Origin: Vibrio sp. 99-70-13A1 | GTDB taxonomy: Bacteria; Pseudomonadota; Gammaproteobacteria; Enterobacterales; Vibrionaceae | NCBI RefSeq assembly: GCF_013114625.1 | Contig: NZ_VTXD01000001.1 | Coordinates: 124,001-188,000, forward strand | DNA: 64,000 nt | Reading direction: 5' to 3' | Shown: piece by piece, positions 59,063 through 64,000 of the stretch | Numbering within the stretch: position 1 is the stretch's first letter | How the letters are laid out: the number at the start of each line of letters is the position of its first letter | Notes under the pieces: generated by a model | What the model was told of the DNA's origin: nothing | Databases searched by the model: none | Seen by the model: the letters and a program-made list of their open reading frames with translations, nothing else | Position numbers and translations under genes: made by a program

Positions 59063-59443
59063 ATGAAAACTGAATTACTTAACGACTCATTCAATCTCAA
59101 GTACTTCGACGTAATGCTGCAAGAACACATCGAAGACAACTCACACGAGGTAGATGGTAAGGAAATGACTATTGCTATCCTTCCACCTATCGAGCCAAAG
59201 AAATACCTAAATCCACTTCGCCCATATCGTTCAATTACTGCCACTGGGTTGAATGAGTTCATAAATATAACTAGCTTCCTCGAAGAAAACGGACTGGTTT
59301 GCATCAACAAAGACTCAGGTTCGATTGATGGCTTCGATTGTGTTTTTTTTATTCCAGAAGAAGAATTCATTGATATATATCCCGAAAATGATCCTGCATA
59401 TGAACAGAGACTAGACGCCATCCGAGCCATGTTTAGAAAATGA
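59063..59443 (+). CDS. Acidic 126-aa phage protein on opposite strand
   Basis: Codes on the plus strand within a run of minus-strand early genes. AAGG lies 8 nt before the ATG. The protein is rich in Asp and Glu (HIEDNSHEVDGKE; FIPEEEFIDIYPENDPAYEQ), with no Cys cluster or signal peptide; no family recognised. The reverse frame over the same DNA has poor, Ser-rich composition and looks like a shadow. Isolated, reversed small acidic genes in phages are often anti-host factors; this is speculation here. Confidence 0.6.
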   Translation: MKTELLNDSFNLKYFDVMLQEHIEDNSHEVDGKEMTIAILPPIEPKKYLNPLRPYRSITATGLNEFINITSFLEENGLVCINKDSGSIDGFDCVFFIPEEEFIDIYPENDPAYEQRLDAIRAMFRK

Positions 59444-59560
59444 TTCAACGACTTTCTTACCCTCTTTTATTGCTCGTTTTACTGCCGTAAACGAGGGTAA
59501 GTCCCCGTCCTTAATCTGCTTACGAATATACTTTTTCAGATAAGGGTTTAAGTTACTCAT
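59411..59560 (-). CDS. 49-aa basic phage protein
   Basis: Small Lys-rich protein (MSNLNPYLKKYIRKQIKDGD ... VKRAIKEGKKVVESFSKHG). Its ATG overlaps the upstream gene's stop (ATGA at 59557-59560), which argues for a coupled real gene. The last 33 bp overlap the converging plus-strand acidic gene. Function unknown. Confidence 0.55.
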   Translation of the reverse strand: MSNLNPYLKKYIRKQIKDGDLPSFTAVKRAIKEGKKVVESFSKHGSDGV

Positions 59561-59793
59561 AGTTGAACCCCCAAAGCCAAAGCCCAAAACGGGTTCATAT
59601 TGAATGGCTTTCTCATACCCACTCGGTTGTTCTTAGTCACACGAACACCACCTCGTTCAACTGGCGTTTCTACCGCTTCAATTAGTGTCATTCCTTTTTT
59701 CATTCGGAAGAATATTGTTGAGGGGCACATGCCCATTTCTTGGGCAATTGCGGTTACCCCTTTAATGCCTTTGTATTCATGTTGAACCTTCAT
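59557..59793 (-). CDS. Small HTH-like phage protein
   Basis: 78-aa basic protein. GIKGVTAIAQEMGMCPSTIFFRMKKGMTLIEAVETP looks like a helix-turn-helix of the type found in small phage DNA-binding proteins. ATGA-type overlaps with both neighbours place it in the early operon. Confidence 0.6.
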   Translation of the reverse strand: MKVQHEYKGIKGVTAIAQEMGMCPSTIFFRMKKGMTLIEAVETPVERGGVRVTKNNRVGMRKPFNMNPFWALALGVQL

Positions 59794-60020
59794 AGCTCTG
59801 CAAACTCCTGTGTATCCATAACCATGTGACCACCGGTGTGGTTACCTTTGATAATCACGCCGTTCATCACGTGCTGGCAGTTAAACAACTCACAAGCCGT
59901 ATCAATTGCTGGCTCTGGTGATTCAAATTCACCAAGCCCAATATTCATTACCTCATTCGTTTCAGAATGACGCACAACACCACCGCCACTATTCAGTGCT
60001 ACCGCTACATAATTCAGCAT
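59790..60020 (-). CDS. Early phage protein, unknown
   Basis: 76-aa protein (LNYVAVALNSGGGVVRHSETNEVMNIG at start, Gly-rich). I chose the ATG at 60020, which overlaps the upstream stop (TAATG). No family recognised; probably a small replication-region accessory gene. Confidence 0.55.
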   Translation of the reverse strand: MLNYVAVALNSGGGVVRHSETNEVMNIGLGEFESPEPAIDTACELFNCQHVMNGVIIKGNHTGGHMVMDTQEFAEL

Positions 60021-60421
60021 TAGCCTGCCTCCACTGTTGGGTAACCATGGACTGGTTCGCAATCACGCCACCACATCTGCATGGTTGCGTTTTGGCTTGT
60101 ACTTTTAGTGCAAGCAGAAACAAAGAAGAGTGCGCGAATTGCGCCTAGGGCTTGGTGATGCGTTGCGTTGTCGGTTGATTGGTTGAACACCACAACCCAG
60201 AAAACCCACCACGCTGTAATGAAGTCTTCAAGGCAAAGCCCTTGCTCGGTGCCATTCACGTTCACCAACATTGCGCGAGTTGAATCAAGTTGAAGCATTG
60301 CGCCTTGGCTTGAATCAACGCCGTTGAATACACGAATGAACTGCTCAATTTTACGAGTAGTAAAGCCTTCACCGCGAAGACCATGCTCTAAGTCTTTACG
60401 GAATACGGTGATGATGCTCAT
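60020..60421 (-). CDS. Early phage protein, unknown
   Basis: 133-aa protein with a Trp-rich hydrophobic stretch (ITAWWVFWVVVFNQ near residue 70) and three Cys. Start SIITVFRKDLEHGLRGEGFTTRKIE. No family recognised. Overlaps its neighbours by 4 bp and 1 bp in the early operon. Confidence 0.55.
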   Translation of the reverse strand: MSIITVFRKDLEHGLRGEGFTTRKIEQFIRVFNGVDSSQGAMLQLDSTRAMLVNVNGTEQGLCLEDFITAWWVFWVVVFNQSTDNATHHQALGAIRALFFVSACTKSTSQNATMQMWWRDCEPVHGYPTVEAG

Positions 60422-60735
60422 GCTTCCACCTCTGCTTTTGCTTCGGATTCAGCTTCTTCACGGGCAGTGATGATCAACTCTGTCAGTTGGCTTTCTATTG
60501 ATAGGAGTTTTTCTAGCGCGTTTGGATGATCAAAATAAACATACTCCCTCATCAATCGGTCTGGTCTGACTCCTTTTTCGTAGACAGTACCCTTTGGATC
60601 TGCGTCAACTTCGAAGCTGTTAACATGACCAGAAAATCTCGCGAATATTAAAATCACATCTGTATTTGCCATTGCGAGAACATTGATGGCGTGAACAATA
60701 TCGAACACTGCACGCTCAGTATTAAGACCACTCAT
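60418..60735 (-). CDS. Early phage protein, unknown
   Basis: 105-aa protein: helical N-terminus (ERAVFDIVHAINVLAMANTD), beta middle, and an acidic helical C-terminus rich in Glu/Ala. No family recognised. It is the first gene after an early-operon terminator at 60761-60800. Confidence 0.55.
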   Translation of the reverse strand: MSGLNTERAVFDIVHAINVLAMANTDVILIFARFSGHVNSFEVDADPKGTVYEKGVRPDRLMREYVYFDHPNALEKLLSIESQLTELIITAREEAESEAKAEVEA

Positions 60736-60760
60736 ATTTAATTCCTCAAATTTTGGATAT

Positions 60761-60800
60761 AAAAAACCCTCCCTCTTTAAATCAAAGAGGGATAAGGGTT
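60761..60800 (-). terminator. Terminator/attenuator inside the early operon
   Basis: On the minus strand CCCTCTTT and AAAGAGGG pair around a 5-nt loop, outer AACCCTT/AGGGTT extend it, and a six-T tail follows. Confidence 0.75.
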
Positions 60801-60844
60801 GTAGGCAAAACGCCTAGGCTAGGTTGGCTTGGAGTAAATCGGTA

Positions 60845-61135
60845 TTAGGACCAGCGAGATTGAATGTCCATCGCACTGGCATCGATACTTTTAATTTGGC
60901 GCGCAAGGTGTAATTGCTGTATGCGGCAATCACTTGAATCATACTTTTCTTGCAACTCTTTACGTTCAAGGCGAAGTGGCTGTAACTGGCGTTCGCCTAA
61001 CTCTTTCTTTGTGCGTTGCAGAAAAGTGAGCCCACGTACCTTTTGCTCTTGGTTCAAAGACCAACAAGGCAAATCAGGACACGGATTTTCTAGCGGTGGT
61101 ACTGCGGTTGAATGTTCTACTGTTGCAACTGACAT
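60845..61135 (-). CDS. Early phage protein, unknown
   Basis: 96-aa protein with a Pro/Cys-containing N-terminus (VPPLENPCPDLPCWSLNQEQK) and a long charged helix (ERQLQPLRLERKELQEKYDSSD in part) likely to form a coiled coil. No family recognised. Follows the CII-like gene by 11 bp and precedes a terminator. Confidence 0.55.
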   Translation of the reverse strand: MSVATVEHSTAVPPLENPCPDLPCWSLNQEQKVRGLTFLQRTKKELGERQLQPLRLERKELQEKYDSSDCRIQQLHLARQIKSIDASAMDIQSRWS

Positions 61136-61146
61136 ACAAAATTCCT

Positions 61147-61686
61147 CTAACTTAAGCCGGGGATTGGTGCACCGTTGGCAATAAACTCGAAACCCATACT
61201 GATTAAAGGGGTTGTGCCACTTGTGCGGTTTTCTAAATCAGACATAAGCAAAACCAAATTGCCGATAGCGGCTTGAGCTTTTGCAATTGTCTTACGTTTA
61301 TCGCTTCTGAATAAGCGGTCTGCATTGCACATCTTCAATGCATCGCTAGACAGCTCACCAGACAGAACCGAATTATCTAGAATGCGTTCAACGAACGTCT
61401 TGGATTCCTCTTCACTGGGAACCTTGGCTACCACTACGCCTAAATCGGCTAACACGGTATTAATGATGGTGTAGTCACCCGTTTCTTTACTGATTAGCGC
61501 CATATCAACCGGCGTTAATTTGTATTGCTGCTCTGGGTTTAACTTGCTGCGTAGCACTGTTCCGCTTAACCCAACACGTTTAGCGACCTTTTCGACATTG
61601 TGATTAATCACAAAATCACGGCAAACGGCGTCGAATGCTCGCTGTTTGGGCTCACGTAATTCGCACATGGCATCAATTTCGTCCAT
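61147..61686 (-). CDS. Phage regulatory protein CII-like (CP76 family)
   Basis: 179-aa protein. AFDAVCRDFVINHNVEKVAKRVGLSGTVLRSKLNPEQQYKLTPVDMALISKETGDY (in parts) is the lambda-repressor-like HTH of the P2-phage CII/CP76 family; in 186, CII helps set up lysogeny by activating cI transcription. I chose ATG 61686. First large gene after the Cox-like gene on the early transcript. Confidence 0.8.
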   Translation of the reverse strand: MDEIDAMCELREPKQRAFDAVCRDFVINHNVEKVAKRVGLSGTVLRSKLNPEQQYKLTPVDMALISKETGDYTIINTVLADLGVVVAKVPSEEESKTFVERILDNSVLSGELSSDALKMCNADRLFRSDKRKTIAKAQAAIGNLVLLMSDLENRTSGTTPLISMGFEFIANGAPIPGLS

Positions 61687-61796
61687 GAATAACACTCTCT
61701 ATAGAAAAGGAGGAACGAGAATGACAACCCAAGCAAACAAATGAAGCCAGCTTGGGCAATAATTCTTAGTTGGAATAAGGGAAGAAACAGCCATGG

Positions 61797-62009
61797 CTAA
61801 CCCAACTTTTCTAATGCTTCACGGGATGCAATTTCCATCATGGCGATAACGTTAACCATTGGAATTTCATTCTTCGCTTCTTTAGGGCGGATGATTAGCT
61901 TGTTGTTTTCCATATCTTTACGGAGTGTTGAAAGGGATACGCCTGAATATTGAGAGTACTGTTCAATACGCATATATGGGACAGGAGGCGATAGTGCAAA
62001 TGACAACAT
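61797..62009 (-). CDS. Cox/Apl-like switch and excision protein
   Basis: 70-aa winged-HTH protein. MRIEQYSQYSGVSLSTLRKDMENNKLIIRPK resembles P2/HP1 Cox and 186 Apl, which repress the lysogenic promoter and direct excision. AAGGAT lies 8 nt before the ATG at 62009. Divergent from cI, first gene of the lytic transcript. Confidence 0.75.
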   Translation of the reverse strand: MLSFALSPPVPYMRIEQYSQYSGVSLSTLRKDMENNKLIIRPKEAKNEIPMVNVIAMMEIASREALEKLG

Positions 62010-62157
62010 AATGATATCCTTACAAGTTACTTTATTAAGGTTCAAACATACTTGGTTAGCTGCCGTGTTTATGTTTGAGTACGAGAAAGATTATTGATCG
62101 CCAAACACTGAATTGCAATCAGTATTTAGTAATCAAACTCACCAATGCGAGTTCTAG
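62010..62157. promoter_or_regulatory. Lysis-lysogeny switch region with operators
   Basis: Between divergent cox-like and cI genes. TCAAACATA (62042-62050) faces TATGTTTGA (62070-62078). AAACACTGA (62103-62111) faces TCAGTATTT (62119-62127) with one mismatch. A CAAAC(A) motif recurs four times (also AATCAAACTC near 62131). Likely operators for CI and the Cox-like protein. Confidence 0.6.
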
Positions 62158-62817
62158 ATGAGCAAAACAGAAAAAATACCTGCTTATAATTATCTTAGCG
62201 GTGCTGAATTTACTGAACATTTAAAACGAATCACTAAAAGCAGAACTTTTTCAGATTTATCCGAATTATTGGATGTGAAAAAATCGACATTCAGTACATG
62301 GAACCTGCACGACCGTACGTCTCACGAACTAATGGTGAGGCTGCATCTCGCTTTAGGTGTTCCTATTGAAGAGCTTGCGCTATCTGAAGAAGAGCGCGCA
62401 AAGCTACCAAATCGACCGCACAAATTTATCTCTCATTCAGAAAAAGACACTCCAATGGTTGAAGGTGCAGTGTCACAGCACAGCACCGTTATTCTGAAGA
62501 GCTATTGCCTATCAAATGGCAAGCTGCTTCCTACAGGTGATATGCCTTACGCAAAGCGCATTTTTAATGGGTGGGATTTAAACGAGCTGGCAACGATTGA
62601 AGTTGAAACTAATCAAGCGCGTTACTTGGTGGATCAGTCTCAGAACGATGCTGTGAGTGGTGAATACTTAATAGATATGAACGGCAGAATGTCGATAAAT
62701 CACATTCAGCGTTTACCAAACAAACTTGCGGTTGTCTTTGGCACTTCAACGGTAGAAGTTGCAGACGAAGACATAAAAGTATTAGGTCGTGTGGCTGTTG
62801 TGTTGGAGAAAGTGTGA
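62158..62817 (+). CDS. CI repressor (186-like)
   Basis: 219-aa repressor. The N-terminal HTH is FSDLSELLDVKKSTFSTWNLHDRTSHELMVRLHLALGVPIEEL, as in the Bac_CI_repr family. The C-terminal oligomerisation domain has an S24-like fold (QARYLVDQSQNDAVSGEYLIDMNGRM) but no clear Ala-Gly cleavage site, like 186 CI, which is not cleaved by RecA. It should silence the lytic promoter. The stop overlaps the next gene's ATG. Confidence 0.85.
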   Translation: MSKTEKIPAYNYLSGAEFTEHLKRITKSRTFSDLSELLDVKKSTFSTWNLHDRTSHELMVRLHLALGVPIEELALSEEERAKLPNRPHKFISHSEKDTPMVEGAVSQHSTVILKSYCLSNGKLLPTGDMPYAKRIFNGWDLNELATIEVETNQARYLVDQSQNDAVSGEYLIDMNGRMSINHIQRLPNKLAVVFGTSTVEVADEDIKVLGRVAVVLEKV

Positions 62818-63275
62818 TGGGCGAGAACAAAAAACGCTCGGTTTCCAAGTTAACCAAGTGGCTTTGTTACACCGTGATCATAGGGTTAATCCCAATTGGG
62901 CTTCGATTCGCTTTCAGTATCTTAATAGACGGTTTTGCGCCAATTTCAGCTAGTGAATACATAGCGCTTGGTTTTGTTTTACATATCTCCATATTGAATG
63001 AATTGGAGCACATGACTGGTGATGAAACGTGGAAGTCCGTTAGCAACGTTTTTTCAATATGCGCTATTGTGATGTATACAAGCTTAATGGCAATTCTTCT
63101 GGCAGTTGAAGCAGGATTTGATAAGATAAAATTTGAACAGTTAATCCAATTATCTACAACCTTAGCTGGTTGTTCGTTCTTTTTTTGTTTCGTCATATTT
63201 TTGAGGCTGACAGCAAAAGCAAATGCTGAAGCGTCAACACCTAATGGAGAAGTCCCATGTCAGCAGACATTTTGA
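62817..63275 (+). CDS. Multi-TM membrane protein downstream of CI
   Basis: 152-aa protein with about four hydrophobic segments (residues about 16-33, 45-60, 80-97 and 114-132), a basic N-terminus and polar C-terminus. No family recognised. Its ATG overlaps the cI stop (TGATG), so it is made with CI in the lysogen. This is the usual position for superinfection exclusion or defence genes, hence a likely role in protecting the lysogen (inference). Confidence 0.65.
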   Translation: MGENKKRSVSKLTKWLCYTVIIGLIPIGLRFAFSILIDGFAPISASEYIALGFVLHISILNELEHMTGDETWKSVSNVFSICAIVMYTSLMAILLAVEAGFDKIKFEQLIQLSTTLAGCSFFFCFVIFLRLTAKANAEASTPNGEVPCQQTF

Positions 63276-63448
63276 TCAACGGTATTACGTTCATAGTAGT
63301 AGTTGCGACTCTAATTTTTGCTGTATGGACTTACATCGACACTAAGCGACAGTACTCTCACCAAGAGTTCATTGCGGATACGACACAAAAAAAACAAGAA
63401 GCTCACAAACGCTTCAAAGAACGAACAAGGCTAGGAAAACGTGATTAA
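63257..63448 (+). CDS. Small one-TM protein
   Basis: 63-aa protein: short N-terminus, one TM (GITFIVVVATLIFAVWTYI), then a strongly charged cytoplasmic tail (KKQEAHKRFKERTRLGKRD). GGAG is 7 nt before the ATG. It overlaps the 3' end of the multi-TM gene by 19 bp and the 5' end of the following gene by 8 bp, so all three are tightly coupled. Confidence 0.65.
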   Translation: MSADILINGITFIVVVATLIFAVWTYIDTKRQYSHQEFIADTTQKKQEAHKRFKERTRLGKRD

Positions 63449-64000
63449 GAACTTCATTTATTTAGACGAACAAAAACTCTATTCATTCTCATCTCAACTT
63501 TTCGAAGGCGTAACAGAGTATTACTTAGATCAACAGGTTTTAGAAGAGACCGAAGAAGACACCCAAAAAGGAAAGCTTACTTCTGGTCGCGCAATCGCCA
63601 ACGCTATAAAAGAAGCCTCTAGCTCCACATCAAAAAAGTTCCTACATGATTATGCTTTTAACCTACTAGAAGCTGAATTAATCAATAGTGAACTCCTTAT
63701 TGATGTAGATTCAAACACTTATACACACTCAGATATATGTAACTCCAATAAGTCTTTCATCCGTATACGCGCGAAAGGGAAATTTGTTGACCTAAAAGAA
63801 ATCCAAGAGCTATTAAGAAATTTTCCTGAAATAGGTGACGCCATAGCGAAAGCTCAATTCGTCGACAAGTACCAAGAGCTTGAGATATTGCAGTCTGAAA
63901 AGCAAAATGGTGCAGCGGTAAATAAACTAAAATCAAACATAGACAAATCTGTCAGAAAACTAAAGTCACAAAACCAACAGGCTCTACCCAACGAGTTAAG
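63441..64000 (+). CDS. DUF6414-like protein (5' part, runs off window)
   Basis: At least 186 codons with a GTG start at 63441, open to the window end. The N-terminus IKNFIYLDEQKLYSFSSQLFEG, followed by TEYYLD, resembles DUF6414 proteins, whose function is unknown to me. Then comes a Ser-rich helical region, a beta segment (SFIRIRAKGKFVDLKEIQE) and a coiled coil. It is the third gene of a CI-linked module with two membrane proteins. The family call is from memory and tentative. Confidence 0.55.
   Translation, partial: MIKNFIYLDEQKLYSFSSQLFEGVTEYYLDQQVLEETEEDTQKGKLTSGRAIANAIKEASSSTSKKFLHDYAFNLLEAELINSELLIDVDSNTYTHSDICNSNKSFIRIRAKGKFVDLKEIQELLRNFPEIGDAIAKAQFVDKYQELEILQSEKQNGAAVNKLKSNIDKSVRKLKSQNQQALPNEL

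Larger units (their letters stand above)
33460..64000. mobile_element. P2/186/K139-like temperate myophage prophage (right end beyond window)
   Basis: A contiguous block of phage genes. Late head and tail genes (34.1-50.2 kb) lie divergent from the terminase-portal operon (50.4-53.2 kb). These are followed by a late activator, HUH replication gene, small early genes, Cox-like protein and a CI repressor. This is the order of P2-type phages, and DUF2586, DUF2590 and DUF2597 proteins mark the K139-like branch. The left edge is set by the broken xthA. The integrase and second attachment site are not seen. Confidence 0.9.

Noticed and set aside
59041..59448. Minus-strand reading frame over the acidic gene
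   Set aside because: Ser/Met/Cys-rich composition without family likeness. The plus frame has an SD and a normal protein composition.

Overview
This is an AT-rich gammaproteobacterial window that looks like chromosome 1 of a Vibrionaceae member, most likely Vibrio. The evidence is gene content and order: torR/torD, purR, a GEMM-I cyclic-di-GMP riboswitch ahead of tfoY, glgC-glgA, topA/yciN, aroA, aat-bpt-infA, clpA-clpS/cspD, monomeric icd, rluE, and an ompT-type porin next to dinG, priC-rsmS, roxA and a chemoreceptor. The aat-bpt pair with a monomeric isocitrate dehydrogenase, and the riboswitch-tfoY arrangement, are characteristic of vibrios. The species cannot be fixed from the sequence alone.

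Bases 1-33.4 kb are core chromosome in short operons separated by clear intrinsic terminators. Functions run through TMAO respiration control (torR, torD), purine repression (purR), c-di-GMP-dependent competence/motility control (riboswitch + tfoY), glycogen synthesis (glgC-glgA, overlapping), DNA topology (topA), aromatic biosynthesis (aroA), N-degron tagging and degradation (aat-bpt add N-terminal destabilising residues; clpS-clpA recognise and unfold them), translation initiation (infA), the TCA cycle (icd), rRNA modification (rluE), ribosomal protein hydroxylation (roxA), replication restart (priC) and outer-membrane permeability (porin). The intergenic regions hold several features worth noting: palindromes and a possible sRNA between torD and purR, competing hairpins in the purR leader, and a 7-bp tandem repeat covering the rsmS stop codon.

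At 33436-33459 the first eight codons of what looks like xthA (exonuclease III) stop abruptly. From there to the end of the window is a P2/186/K139-like temperate myophage prophage. About 0.65 kb of near-gene-free DNA follows the junction. Then come the late genes on the minus strand, read from 50.2 kb down to 34.1 kb: scaffold, capsid, small terminase, head completion, tail completion, sheath, tube, DksA/TraR-type zinc finger, lysis-type genes, tail assembly chaperone with a -1 frameshift site, tape measure, baseplate, and a tail fibre carrying an SGNH-hydrolase domain. The divergent large terminase-portal operon lies at 50.4-53.2 kb, followed by two unrecognised cargo genes, a tandem Ogr/Delta-type late activator, and a small gene behind a consensus LexA box. 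The P2 gpA-type HUH replication protein is at 56.5-59.0 kb. A string of small overlapping early genes, a CII-like regulator and a Cox/Apl-like protein lead to the divergent CI repressor at 62.2 kb. Downstream of CI, on the same strand, are two membrane proteins and the start of a DUF6414-like protein. The integrase and the second attachment site are presumably beyond base 64000.

The CI repressor resembles 186 CI, and a consensus LexA operator sits in front of a 72-aa gene, so I infer 186-style SOS induction through a LexA-controlled antirepressor. The tape-measure gene is frameshifted, so the prophage may be unable to make functional tails unless this is a sequencing error. The main candidates for new biology are the three-gene module downstream of CI, the secreted-protein cargo pair at 53.3-54.8 kb, the LexA-controlled small gene, and the xthA junction.
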